A model generated the notes under the pieces. It saw only the letters and a list, made by a program, of their open reading frames with translations. It did not search any database and was not told the DNA's origin. DNA of 64,000 bases from contig JAJEKB010021213.1 of NCBI GenBank assembly GCA_022393335.1, positions 346,350 to 410,349 of the forward strand, in the 5' to 3' direction. Origin of the DNA: Macrotrachela quadricornifera (Eukaryota; Rotifera; Eurotatoria; Philodinida; Philodinidae). A program made the position numbers and the translations under genes. Below, one piece after another: positions 38,044-49,788 of this stretch; the stretch's first letter is position 1, and each line of letters opens with the position of its first letter.

Positions 38044-38628
38044 TCTCCCTCGGACAAAAATAACTATCATTTTCCATTTCATTTTTGCAACAATGAATAC
38101 ATTGTTTTAAAAAAACAAAATATATCACAAGATACAGCGGGAAAAGAACTACAATCTACAAAGTAAAGATTTCAATTATTTACTTTTCGTTTATAAAAAA
38201 AGTAAAATTTTGTGTGATCAGTTATTGACGTTGTGAAAGAATCATTGTTCTACATGAACAAGAGACTTCTTTTGTCTTATTTCAATAAACTGTCCTATGT
38301 AAATTGTAGAACTTTTCGCATTGCATCTTATAGGATGTTTTATTTGGTTGCCGTAAAAACATATTAGATGATGAAAAAGTGAGATAAGAGAAAAAGAATT
38401 TTTCGCTCGCTTAGAAAAAAATAATCTTTTTGCAGTGTCAAAAATTGATCACAAAAAATTCGCTTTTTTTTGGAAACAAAAAGTACACAAGTCAAATAAG
38501 GTTTACTTTGTAGGTTTTACTTCTTTCCATGCTGCATCTTGTGGTACATTTTTGTTGTTTTTTTAAACAATGTATTCAGTGTTGCAAAAATGACATAAAA
38601 AATGATATTTATTTTTGTCTGAGAGAGG
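38044..38628. mobile_element. Foldback MITE, family alpha, long copy (about 585 bp)
   Basis: The terminal arms are about 70 bp: TCTCCCTCGGACAAAAATAA on the left and its near-complement ending GTCTGAGAGAGG on the right, each with an inner GCAACA-TGAATACATTGTTT block. The interior contains a second nested inverted pair (AGAACTACAATCTACAAAG versus TGTAAATTGTAGAACTTTT). It shares interior sequence with 33696-33996 and 49476-49788. Confidence 0.75.
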
Positions 38629-39439
38629 CTTAATCAAAACAAATATGATCCTGTATTATCGATTAATATTTAGACAAAGATCACATACGAATATTAGTAA
38701 AATCTCATTTTCTATTCAAGTATAGATCATTTTTGAACCTTTTTCAAATGATAATGTTTAGATAGAGCTTCTCTATTCAGCAGCATGACTTATAAGAAAA
38801 ACTCACATTTCTTTTACTCAAAAATAATGAAAATATGATAGTGGTTGTATAATTTTAGCCATATAAAACTCAGCGGTTTTTAATGAACATCATTTTTGCT
38901 TTACTCTGGCAATAATTTTAAGGAAATCTGGTTCAATACTTGAATGGGACATACATAAATGCATGTAGTCAAATGAACTTCTCTTTTGTTAAAAGTCTTC
39001 GGTGGTAGAGTGAGCAAATAATTCCATTAAAGTAGATTATCTCTTCAGTTTGGTCAAAATTATACATCTAATAAATTTTCACTCGGATGAGTCAGATACT
39101 GCAATCGTGGATATGCATTTCACCTAGATAATATGACAGGCCGAAGACGCGAGTGACAGTCGATGGCAAACAATAGCGCTTGCTGTTGATGATATCAATG
39201 TTATATTAAGAAAAATATGTGCTGACGAACGTGATCGATTCAGTGTAGGAGATGATGATTACTGCATTCGGTAATCATTGATTCTCGGCAAATACTCATC
39301 TATTTCAATCTGATCCAAACAGAATTATTTCAGCCATAGAACATTTCCGGCGTTTCTTTGCTACCTCAATCATGAATATACTTAGAGCATACCAAAAATA
39401 ATGACGTCAGTATATTACTTCCTCAGTAGAATGCCTGAA
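38629..39439. other. Intergenic, no recognised feature
   Basis: No motif-bearing frame and no recognised transposon end. Confidence 0.45.
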
Positions 39440-39560
39440 CAAATTTTCTTTTCTCATGTGATGATATAGAAAAAGATCCTATCTTTTTCTGTACTATTTG
39501 ATCACTGTTCAACTAGCATCATAATACTAAATTTCGACACAAACTACTTTTGTGTACCGG
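39440..39560. repeat. Extra, diverged copy of a foldback arm
   Basis: The block around ACTATTTGATCACTGTTCAA at about 39500 is a diverged direct repeat of the left arm of the adjacent foldback (ACTATTTGATCATTATTCAG near 39680). The arm was thus partly duplicated in tandem or left behind by an older insertion. Confidence 0.55.
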
Positions 39561-40498
39561 TTTACTACTTTGGTCATACCAAAAGTAGTGAGTCCTATAT
39601 GTTTATTTCTTTTTGACTGCTTCGAGAAATTTTTTTTTCATATGAACAAATAGAGCGTTTTTTGCTGAATCTTTCTATACTATTTGATCATTATTCAGTT
39701 GATATTATAATAAAAAAATTTCGATAAGATCTGTTTTGTTTGCATGTTTCCTGGTACCATGAACGCTAGGGAGTATGTTTTGAATAACTTTTGATAAGAA
39801 TGCGATAGAGAGCTGCGGTTTTCAGCGTTAGAAAGAGGAGATGAAAACGCAGCGAATAGTATTTTATAGATTTCTCTGATTTTGATTTATGAAGTATTTT
39901 GATTTAGATTTCTAACTATCGGGAAAATGTTTTTTTTAAGAAAAAAGGAAAAAATACAAAAGTGAGCTTTTTTCATAGATTTTGCTAGAAAATCGTATTA
40001 GAGGCTCGACTAGAATACATATTATTTATGCCAGCATTCTATAGTTTGCAGATCTTTGATTAGTGGTTTGAATCTCTACTTGATAATTGAAAAATCATTG
40101 TAGACAGCTTACCAGACACGTTTATCTTTAAAAAGATCGATTGGAAACTTTACAAAAAATAAATCAGGAAACCTTGTAATGAAAGATTCGATGCATCTTC
40201 ACCTCCCCTTTTCAATGGTGAAGACCGCACCTCTATATCTTGTTTCCATCAAATGCTATTCAAAAAATATTCATTCACCTTTTTTAAAAACAAGTGTTCT
40301 TCGTACCAGAAGACATGCAAACAAAACAAATCTTATCGAAATTTTATTATTATAATATCAACTGAATAGTGATCAAATAGTATAGAAAGATAGAGCAAAA
40401 AACGCTCTATTTATTAATATGAAAAGAAAATTTCTTCAAGCAGTCAAAAAGAAATAAACATGTAGGGCTCATTACTTTTGGTACGACCTAAGTAAAAT
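39561..40498. repeat. Large foldback element, about 0.94 kb
   Basis: Left-arm GTTTATTTCTTTTTGACTGC (about 39600) and right-arm GCAGTCAAAAAGAAATAAAC (about 40440) are complementary. Further pairing joins TTCGATAAGATCTGTTTTGT with ACAAAACAAATCTTATCGAA. Its inner arms (AGAGCTGCGGTTTTCAGCG near 39810) match the inner arms of the element at 34210-35397, so the two share a core but have different outer ends. Confidence 0.8.
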
Positions 40499-41159
40499 GT
40501 TTTTTTGTTTTCAAGAACAATCTCCTGTAAATGTTTTAATTTGCCAGCAAATTTTAATAATAATCAGAAAAAATTTGACTGGCATATGTGGAAACTTGGA
40601 GTAAAGCTGGATACTACCAAGCGGGTTCACAAGTCGCGGATAGTGGAACGGCCCTTAGGATGATGGTCAGCTGCGAATAAGATCAAGAAATTGCTCAAAT
40701 AAGCAGTCCTGGACAATTCGAATATCTTGCTAACAAGGTGTGATGAGGTTTCGAGTGGCACCAAAACACCTATAAAATGTCACAGAAACTCAACGACGGC
40801 AAGATGACACGGCGAATATAGGCTGCCAGAAGCAAGGTTCACCCGAACTATATTCCAATAAGTCTTAGCCAAGATACTCCACTATAAAAGTGATAATCCA
40901 ATGATTTGTGTGCCGGTCGCAAGTTTGGGAAAAGGAGAAACGTTAGATGAAAGGGATACAGATACCGCCGTCTGCAAAAAGGTAAGACGAAAGATACCAG
41001 CCATGTACAATCAATTTTGAAAAGCTATAGTGACTCAGACGTCGTCAGGGTGAACAGGCTCCGCGTCCTCTATCGGGGAACTAGGATAACGTCGAAAAAT
41101 CAGTTACTGGAGCAAACAACAGAGCAAATACTTAAAAATTGGAAATGAAAGCAATATTC

Positions 41160-41945
41160 GTCATGGGAACATGGAATGTGGAGGCATTGTGAGTAACAGA
41201 AAAATTGGAACCGCTAAGGCATGCGATGGAGTGCCTCAGATATGACATCCTACGTATTTCTGAAGTACGTTGGACAGTAGAAGGAGAGACGCCAACCAAT
41301 AAATTCATCTGGTTAGGGGAAAATAATAAAAACATATTAGAGGCGTTGGTATGCTACTAAGTAAAAGAGCAAAATGCTTACCGCTAAGCTACAATCTGAT
41401 CAGCTCACGAGTCATGACAGTGAGATTCAATGCAGCACAGTTTAAAATCGCAGTCTTACACATAGTACACACCAACGTCGGACTCTTCAGAAAAAGAAAT
41501 TGAGGATTTCTATGATGCGATACACAAGACGCTCGCCATTACGTGCAGAGAAAGATATGATCATTTTAACAGAAGATTGGAATGCAAAAGTAGGACGTGA
41601 CAATACGGGTTGGGAGTCTGCAATGGAAAAATATGGCTATGGCACAAGAAACGAACGAGGTGAGAGATTGCTAGAATTCGTAACAGAACATAGTCTTTTC
41701 ATATGTAACACGAGATTTCAACAGAAACCTCATCGCAAATGCGTATGACATCATCCGATAGTGGCCATAAAAATATAATCAACTTAATGATGGATCAAAG
41801 AAGATGGAAAACATTCATTCTCAACTGCAGAACATTTCACAGTGCAGATATAAGCTCAGACCACTCACTGATCTTGTGCAACATTAAACTCAAACTTACG
41901 AAACTATGCAAAAAGTCACAATATAGCCATACATTTGACTAAAGT
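41160..41945 (+). pseudogene. LINE endonuclease region, broken
   Basis: APE-type endonuclease remnants spread over at least two frames. The best open piece is 41500-41748 (WNAKVGRDNTGW, NERGERLLEF), followed by a frame change into 41739-41942, which carries a DIS-SDHSLI block. TGA interrupts the N-terminal NVEAL motif. It cannot encode an active nuclease. Confidence 0.75.
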
Positions 41946-42330
41946 GAACTGCAAATACTACGAATAAAGCAGCTCTTCGAAAAGAGGTTGAGTGATAACC
42001 TTAAGAATATTCAGCCAAATAGTATCTTAGATGAAAATGTAGTTCAGATCGAAAATGCAATTAGAAACGCATTAATATCAACCATAACTTCGAAAAGGAA
42101 GGCTAAAATCCTTGAATATATAAGCAAACTTTGAACCTAGCTGATGAGAAAAAAATTAAAATCAATGAAGAAAGCGTCTGCAGAAAAAAAGCAAAAAGTA
42201 CAAAGCTCTGTGTAATCAGATTAAAAGATCAGCAAGGCAGGACAGAGAGAAATGGATACGAGATCAGTGCGAAGCAATTGAAAAAAGTCTAAAAATAGGC
42301 AGGGCCAGACATGCATACAGCACAATAAAA

Positions 42331-44157
42331 ATGCTGAAGAAGCATGCACCAAAATTTATGACAATAAGAGATGAAAATGATAGCATCTTACAGTCAAAAG
42401 AGTCCGTAAAACAAAGATGGACACAATACTGCCATGATTTATTTATAGATCGAGGAAATGGAGACAAAATAATTAAAGAAGTAGAATCTATAATTCCTCC
42501 TTGTAATGAACACTTCGAAAATATTTTGTGCTGTAAAGTGGAAGGAAGTATATATTATCTTCAGAGACACAAAAGCTCTGGCGTAGACGAAATAACAGCT
42601 GACATGCTGCAAGCCGGAGGTAGAGATGTAAGCCGATCGGCTGAGCTACTGTCGCCGTCGATTTTTAGGGAAAAAATCGAGCCGCAGCCGCTAATGGGCA
42701 AAAAAAATTTTTAATTTTCCAGCCGCCGCCGCCGCCCAAAGATTTTCGAAACATTGCCGCCGATTGAAGTGTCGGCTTACACCTCCAGCCAGAGGTAAAG
42801 ATCTTGTTGAGAAAATCTCCGAAGAATGGGCAAAATCAATAATAGTGCCAATACTCAAAAAAGGTGATCTAACTGAATGTTCAAACTACGGAGCTATGTC
42901 TCTAATCAGTTATATAGAAAAAAATCATACTCACAGTACTATTAAACATATTCATGCATTTCTTCGAGCGATATCTTGCTAAAAAACAAGCCGGTTTCAG
43001 GAAAGACAGAAATACCGAGCATCTAATACTAATAGTCAGGCTCATATCAGAAAAAGCAAAACGAAAAGGTAAAAGAATATAGAATTGATTTATCGACTTT
43101 CAAAAGGCTTTTGATATCATTAAACACAAAATTAGGTTGAGGATTTTCAAATCGTACGGCATAGAACAAAACCTAGTCACACTACTGCAAAATATCTACG
43201 AAAAATCTCAATCAATAGTCCGAATAAGAAATAAAATTGGCGAATGATTTTGAACAAATGTAGGATCAAGACAAGGAGGTCTTCTATCACCACTTCTATT
43301 CATTACTTACCTTGAAAGAATAATGGACACAGTAATAAAACAATTATATGGGGTTAACATGAGTGAAACCGTATTAAACAACCTCTGATTCGCAGATAAC
43401 ATAAATATGATAACTGAGAAATGCAAATTATTTCATGAACAAATTCAGAACATGAAGAAGACTACTGAGAAAGCAGGTTTATAATAAACGCATGGAAAAC
43501 AAAACTATGGTATTTGGGGATAGAAACATCGACACACCAGCTCACCTAGTAGGCGAAAGTATCTGGAATGTTGTGAAATTTGAATATCTTGGAAGCTTGA
43601 TAACATGGGGCAATAACTGCTGAGAGGACATTAAAAGAAGAATTTGCAAAGCAATCGGAGTACTCTCCTCTCTCAAAGAAGTATAGAGCAGCAAAAACCT
43701 GAAAACAGAAACTGAGATGAGGATCCTCAAAACGTGCGTATTCAGTGTGCTTTTATATGCTTCAGAAACATGAACTTTAAAAGAAGCAGATAAGAGTAAG
43801 TTGTTCGCATTGGAAATGAAGTGCTACCGGAGAATAATGAGAATCAACTGGAAAAATATGAAAAAAAACACGGGTATTTGAAAGGAAATAAAAGCACACG
43901 AAACTGTCATAGAAATAATAATGAAAAGAAAACTTAGATTGTTTGGCCATATATGCAGAATGAATGGCACTAGACTCCTAAAACATACATTATTTGTGAC
44001 AACAGACGGTAAATGCAGGAGAGGAAGATCATATAAAGAATGGCTAGATGATATCACCGAATGGTTTAATAGTAACTCTCAGGACTTGTTTCATCTAGTA
44101 CAGCACAAGAAACGATGGAGAAAATTAATCCAAATAACGGTTGGTCCCAACGGATGA
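42331..44157 (+). pseudogene. LINE reverse transcriptase region, broken
   Basis: RT fragments start with a long open piece (42331-42626), are interrupted by a 155-bp TIR element, and resume in another frame near 42790 (KISEEWAKSIIVPILKKGD). Later blocks (FIDFQKAFD, GSRQGGLLSPLLF, LERIMDTVIKQLYG) are split by stops. The catalytic F-A-D-D reads FADN. The tail ends near 44156 after RWRKLIQ. Confidence 0.8.
42627..42781. mobile_element. 155-bp GC-rich MITE inserted in the LINE
   Basis: Perfect 10-bp inverted ends TGTAAGCCGA / TCGGCTTACA. The interior is rich in GCCGCC and contains a short CGATTTTTAGGGAAAAAATCG hairpin. It falls exactly where the RT reading breaks (TADMLQAGG before, KDLVEKISEEWAK after). 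The flanks GCCGGAGGTAGAGA and GCCAGAGGTAAAGA resemble each other and may reflect a target duplication, offset on the right side. Confidence 0.75.
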
Positions 44158-44160
44158 TAA

Positions 44161-46287
44161 ATCCGCGGGATATTATTAGTATTATGATTATATGTAGAAA
44201 ACAAATCAATAGAGAAAAGAAAGAAACTATGAGAAGAACTGTAAAATGCGACATAATTGACTGTTTTGTGAAGTTTATAGTTGTTAAAATGATAAATGTG
44301 TTAGTAAAATTTAATTAAAATTGTCATATGCATTTTTTTTGTTGAAAACTATTTTCGTATACTTTATCGTTCCAAAATTTGATGAAAAACAAATATTAAA
44401 ATAAGTTACTTTTAAGTGTGAGATTGAAACAAAATAATTGATACTAAAATTGTGACGTGTTGAGTGTTTTGTTGTTTTAAGTTTATATAAACTTCTCTTC
44501 ACTTCTATTTGAAATAGATTGCAAGAACAAATTATTTTCTTATGATTATAATTTGATTACTTTTTGTGCTCTAGTTTAGAATATTAAATCTGTATAAGTA
44601 AGAACTTTTTTTTTAGTGCAATTAAAAACACTGAATATTATTATGATTGCTCTAACAACACTCATTGAGATTACATTTCATTGAGCCGTGCCTTTAAAAA
44701 GAATTTTGCAAGATAATATTTTTATTTATTTTGAAATATATTTCATTTATTGTACATCTTACGAAAGATGGATCCATAGAATATTATTTAAAATAAATTC
44801 TCATCATTTTCATCTACATTTACTAATAAATAATATTGCCAAATATCGAAATGATAATATAATTTGTGCGTAGGTTTCAATTAAAGAAAAACATTTTTTA
44901 TGAGAAAAAAAAGAATAAAAATATCACAGAATAATCCTCGAACAAAGTTATATAATAAATTTTTATTAAATTCGAATAATAATATAAAAAACTGTTCAAA
45001 TTGATATTATTTCTTATGTTCAAGGTTTGTTCAATTTTGATTAACTATATTATCAATTTTATCATTTTCTTGAAAAAAAACAACAACAACAAAATCCTTA
45101 CTAAGCAACAAGAATATATATTAATTCATTTAACTTAATTACTGTTGTCAGTTATACGTAAGCATTTTTTTTTAAATGAAAAGATACACTTGAGAGATCA
45201 GAAGATGTGTGAGCTAATGAATATTTCTATTATGAAATACATTTTTATATTTTTAAATAATTTCTTTTACTTTTTTTTTCTTTCTATTTAAAAGTTCAAT
45301 TCAATTTGAACAATGACTGAAGCTATCTCAGTAAGTTTAAATAATCTGATGAATTGGAGAAAAAAAATCAATTATATTCTTTATTGTTATACAAATATTT
45401 CAATATTTCGTTCTTCTTTGAAACCATTCATCAATTGAATAAAGAAAAACAATTGATTCATGAATTACTATTTTTTTTTATTCTTACATATAGAATTTTT
45501 AACATGAATTATTCAAAATTTATTTTATAAAAACCTTATAATAAAGAAATTTCCTACTCTCATCTTCAAAAGTATTGTCAAAATCATTTAAAACATGTTT
45601 AAACACTTAGTTAAAATCAATGATCAGTTTTAAAGCCTATTTTTATCTTAGTAAACCTCTAGTTCTTTTTTCAAAAAACCATCTCATACAGAAGCTATTT
45701 AAGGTGTTAAAAAGTTTTTAATCTCACTATTTATCTACGAGTAGGATACATAGAAACTAGAAAAATATTAAACTAATTTAGGCGCAAGCTGCTACTTGAC
45801 TAAGATATCGACATTTCAATATGAATGCTTCAATAGGGTCCTACTTTTTCCATTAAATCAATATTTTGAGCTATGGTCTGCAGCTTCACCAGCAGGAAGG
45901 CCTTAACTTTAATAGAACTCACATTGCTCGAATTCTACTCATAGAACGCTGACAGAACCAGTTGAAATTCATTGAAATCCAATAAGATCCATTCAGATTT
46001 GTCTATTAGGTTGATCGACTTGAATAGACATGCGTTAGCTTCAGTTTAACAGCTCATGAGAGTTGAATCGAAAAGCTGATAAACAGCTTCTTTCACAGTA
46101 GCTAAATCTGATCTGTATAGCTTTTTTCAGACTGCCTCGGAATAATGTGTTTCTATGTTATTTCCCTCATTTTACCATGTAGGTAAAGTTAACAGCTGAT
46201 TCGAGTAACTCTATTCGTGATTCGCCCAAAAACATGTTCCAAACTACCTGTTCTTGCTACCAATATAAGTTAATTTGCTCTTTTCAA
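44161..46287. other. Intergenic, no recognised feature
   Basis: Very AT-rich with long T runs. None of the open frames carries a motif. It separates the LINE from a GC-richer patch. Confidence 0.5.
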
Positions 46288-46465
46288 TAGAGAGGTGTGC
46301 ATCGCGCTTAAAAATAAAGGCGGAGGCTGGGCGGAAAACGATCTAAAGCTTAATGCCTTGTGGAAGGTGACTACCGCCTTAGTCTTTTTGAGTGGCGGCG
46401 CAGCCACTGCATCTTTCGTCAAATAAGAGATGTGGAGAGGGCGCGCCACCGGATAACCACCTTAG
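46288..46465. other. GC-rich patch, possible transposon fragment
   Basis: About 180 bp of GC-rich sequence in an AT-rich setting. It starts TAGAGAGGTGTGCATCGCGC, which resembles hAT-type termini, and includes AGTGGCGGCGCAGCCACT, a short palindrome. I could not find the opposite end or a target duplication. Confidence 0.35.
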
Positions 46466-48074
46466 AATATCTAAAGACTTGTTTTCTCGATCTTTTTTAA
46501 CGAATTTATTGAACTATTATTTCTTAATAAATAGTGCCTCATTTCTTAACAAGTGTCTACGAATAAAACTACATAGACAATAAAACCTTAAAAATATACT
46601 TATTTTAGCAAAACTCATTCAAACATTCGAGCACTGATATGTCATCGGTTTTATATTAATTTGTTCTACACTTAAATTGAAGTAAATTCAAGTTCAGAAT
46701 GAATTAAAATCTAATGGTTGTTTTAATAGACTGCATAAAACTTTGAGATAGATCAAGTTTTTATCACATTAATCTTTAATGGACGTGAATTATGATTTAA
46801 TTAAAGCATACTAATGATTACCAATATGGATAAAAAAGCTTTAACTCTTTACGTGCTCTTTGACAGAGCTTTCTCAACAAAACATCACGACTATCATAAT
46901 GTATTTTACAGAGTGATCGTATTTGGAATTTTGATATGTGCCATTGTAAGACGTTCGTTTAGTTTAATAGTTTTGCTTAAGCCTCAGAGAAGAAATTGAC
47001 AAAATATTATTTAAAAAGAAAAAGAATGAATTTCAGGAAAGATGTAGCCTGACTTTTTCATTTTTTCGATCATTATACCTCAATGAAAGTTGAATCAATT
47101 GCCACAATAATTTGATCTTTTTCTCTTCTCCAAGAGTAGAATAAAGATGTCATATGTCCACTACCGTTACGAATAAGTGGTACGTAGTGTATTTCCTATG
47201 TAAATTGCAAGTAATGTGGCCATCTTTGTAATTTTCCAAGGGCTGCACAGAAGTACTCCTTATAACTTCTTAGTACCTATTTAAAGTTGGTTCCTATAAG
47301 TTTTTCAGAGCTATCTTTCAGGATGTGGTGCTTCTAATTGTGTATGGACTATTTGATGTGAGGCTCAAGTAGGACTGTTTCTTGTAAGATGATTTAATAA
47401 AAACTAATCTTCAATAGATTCACTCAGTCAATAGAAATAAGAGAACTAATCAGTAATCAATACTTGACTCCGTAATGTTAGGTTTCAACAAATCTCTATA
47501 TGCTGAGTATCTAGTTTCAGCTTTTTCTTTGTACATTATTTTATTTAAAATTAGCTCCTTAATGATTATCCAATTAACGGTAGATAAATATCACTCAACT
47601 TTTAATTGTTTTTTCTAGGATAGAAACTTTTGGAGGACTGTAATTACCGACACAGTTTAGTTAATAGATATTGTGATTGTTAAGGCAGTTTTTCTAGATA
47701 ACCCGTCAGCCTATCTGATATTTCAGTATGGGTTTCTATTCATCGCCTAACCGATAAACATTTTCAATTCGTATTATAGGTAATAGAATTTCCCTCTCGA
47801 AATGTTGGTCCATTGAAGGAATACTGTCAGTAAACGGAACTTTGCACTTCGATAGATTTGATGAAATTGTATAGAAAGGTATCGTTGCCAAAAAATACCT
47901 TTCTACAAAAAAACTGAAATTCACTAGCTCTTATCGTGTGCAACTCATCTAGTTGCTGGCTCACTCAATTTGAATGATCTCGTAAACTGAAAACCTTGAA
48001 CTTAATATCAAGTATTAAAGGACTTATTAACGTTTAATGTTAAGTAACTAAGTATTGGCAGATGCTCATGTAAA
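46466..48074. other. Intergenic, no recognised feature
   Basis: No supported gene, RNA or element. Short frames (for example 46814-46999 plus) show no family motif. Confidence 0.5.
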
Positions 48075-49157
48075 TAGGGGTGGCACTTTACTTTTATTTT
48101 ACTAAGGCAAAATAAATAAAATGTTGACTATTTAGTTTCTGTAAAGTAAATACCTAATCTATTTTAAATTTGAGTCATCATATAATCATTGATCCTGCTG
48201 ATCGGATATAGAAAATCGACTACTATATACCGGGGTACCGATAGGTCATCACATACTACATATTGTGGCACCTTTGACTCTATGGAGGGTACCCTTGAGT
48301 CCTTTAGTACTATGTATTGGAGGTATCCTTGGGTCCTAAAGTGCTATATAATGGGGGTACTATTAGATCCTCAGGTACTATATATTGGGTGTACCCTTGC
48401 CTCCTTAAATACTGTATGCCGGGAGCACCCTGAGGTCCACTAGTATTAGATATCGGTAGTTCCCATGAATTCTCCCCTTCTCACCCCCCCCCCCTGTTTC
48501 TCCAATACTAGATTGGTAAAACATCATGGTGTTGGAGGCGCATTATAGCATATTTATGACAACCTTTGATTGGTCCGAATATTCCCATGTTTGAGCTTTA
48601 TAATAGTGGCAATATTGATGGCCTACAAAGTGGTTTCTGTGGCACCTCTTTCCGCACTCGGCGGTTTCTCCTTAGCTTAGTGACCTAGAAGCGTCTCTGT
48701 TACATAGGAGTTTGGTGCCTGTTGGCATCCGTATTGTATAGGACCTGAGGGCTTAGTGGTAGGCGTATTATATATGACTATGAATACGCTGGGGTAAGTT
48801 CAAGGAAATCGTCGGCTGCTAGTCGTTAAAAGAAATGGAATTGTTACAGGTCTATCTGTCCGGAGTTTTTTTGTCCTTTCACACTGACACAAACAAACAC
48901 ATTCTTTTTCATATAACCCTCCGTTCAGTCGAGAGAATTGTTTTTTCCTTGAATATTCATTTGGATCAATAAAGATTATTTGAGACCTCAAGGATATCAC
49001 AATATATGATACTTCACAATCTATGGAAACCTTCGATATATAGTATCTAAGGACTATTTACCAGTAAATATATTTACTTTACAAAAGTAAATAGTAAATA
49101 TTTCATTACTTTACCTTATTTACCTAAAGAAAAAGCAAAGTAAATGTGTCAGTCCTA
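48075..49157. mobile_element. hAT-like non-autonomous element, about 1.08 kb
   Basis: The left end is TAGGGGTGGCACTTTACTTT; the right end in complement is TAGGACTGACACATTTACTTT. Flanking 8-mers CATGTAAA and ATTGTAAA agree at six positions. It carries an array of 41-bp-type repeats (48235-48470), a C13-like run near 48487, and TAAATA-rich inner ends that form secondary palindromes. It has no transposase. It shares its repeat array family, but not its whole sequence, with the element at 16980-17948. Confidence 0.65.
48235..48470. repeat. Minisatellite-like array, unit about 41 bp, 5-6 copies
   Basis: Degenerate units follow the pattern GGTACCCTTGGGTCCT then AAGTACTATATATTGGG. Related to the units at 17025-17134. 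Confidence 0.7.
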
Positions 49158-49165
49158 ATTGTAAA

Positions 49166-49433
49166 TAATAATGGATAAATGAATTTATAGTTCTAAGATA
49201 AACCTTGAAACATTATGAAGAGCATCTATAGATGCACACTATAGATGTATTGAGACCATCACCTTCAGATAGATTCTTCAGCTTGATGGAGACTTTGATT
49301 AGAGAGGTCTTAAAGAGTTATGGAGACTATCTCTAGAAAGACCCTAAAGACTTTATTCTACACTTTTATATCAAAATTTTTCAAGCTCAGACGAATTGTA
49401 TTTTGATTTGTCATGTAATATTTGAGTATATGA
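49166..49433. other. Short spacer, no recognised feature
   Basis: AT-rich; nothing recognised. Confidence 0.4.
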
Positions 49434-49480
49434 TTAACCGTTTCACGGCGATGTAGCCCACCGATGGGTCACACTATATT
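49434..49480. mobile_element. Orphan piggyBac-like terminal segment
   Basis: TTAACCGTTTCACGGCGATG and the following bases match the left end of the piggyBac remnant at about 18195-18243 over nearly 50 bp (TAACCCTTTCACCGCGATG), including the CCACCG-TGG-CAC-CTATA tract. No matching opposite end was found; the next element begins directly at its inner side. Confidence 0.6.
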
Positions 49481-49788
49481 TTAATCTCTAGATACGTTCT
49501 ATTAAAAAAAAGCAGCATATACCATAGGATGTAGCGTGAAACGCTCCACAATTTACATCGTAAAACTTATTTCAGTTGTGCATTTTTAGTTTTCAAAGAA
49601 AGCAAAACTCTGTGCGATCAATTTTTGTAAACTCAACAACTGGTCGCACGAAGTTTTACTTTTTTGAAGATAAAAAGTAGACAATTGAAATAAACTGTAA
49701 AGTGTAAATTGTAGAGCTTTTCATGCTGCATCCTGTGGTTTATTTTCTTTTCTAATAAAACATATCTAGAGATTAAAATATAAGACGC
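49476..49788. mobile_element. Near-palindromic foldback MITE, family alpha (313 bp)
   Basis: Essentially the whole element is a hairpin. ATTTTAATCTCTAGATA on the left is complementary to TATCTAGAGATTAAAAT on the right, and pairing continues through GATGTAGCGTGAAACGCTCC against the GAGCTTTTCATGCTGCATCC side. Interior words (TGTAAATTGTAGAGCTTTTC) match the element at 38044-38628. Confidence 0.75.

Larger units (their letters stand above)
40600..44160 (+). mobile_element. Decayed LINE (non-LTR retrotransposon), plus orientation
   Basis: Conceptual reading in several frames recovers an APE-type endonuclease: MGTWNVEAL near 41166, DILRISEVRW near 41247, DWNAKVGRDNTGWES near 41575, NERGERLLEFV, and SDHSLI near 41857. 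Then comes an RT domain: RWTQYCHDLF near 42416, IIVPILKKGDLTECSNYG near 42840, QAGFRKD, FIDFQKAFD near 43090, GSRQGGLLSPLLF near 43263, and a decayed FADN instead of FADD near 43390 preceded by a TGA. A C-terminal segment reads LRLFGHICRMNGTRLL near 43930. About 500 bp upstream of the endonuclease may be 5' UTR. Many TGA stops sit where Arg, Trp or Cys is expected. A small TIR element interrupts it at 42627-42781. The endonuclease resembles the RTE group, but the clade is not assigned. Confidence 0.85.

Noticed and set aside
37856..38128. 90-codon minus-strand frame as first exon of two-TM copy 3
   Set aside because: It overlaps the terminal arm of a MITE and lacks a usable donor.
41132..44157. 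Several plus- and minus-strand frames as separate small genes
   Set aside because: They are fragments or shadows of one decayed LINE.
17025..48470. CRISPR-like spacing of the 40-41-bp units
   Set aside because: Units are contiguous and degenerate with no conserved repeat/unique spacer alternation, and lie in eukaryotic transposons.
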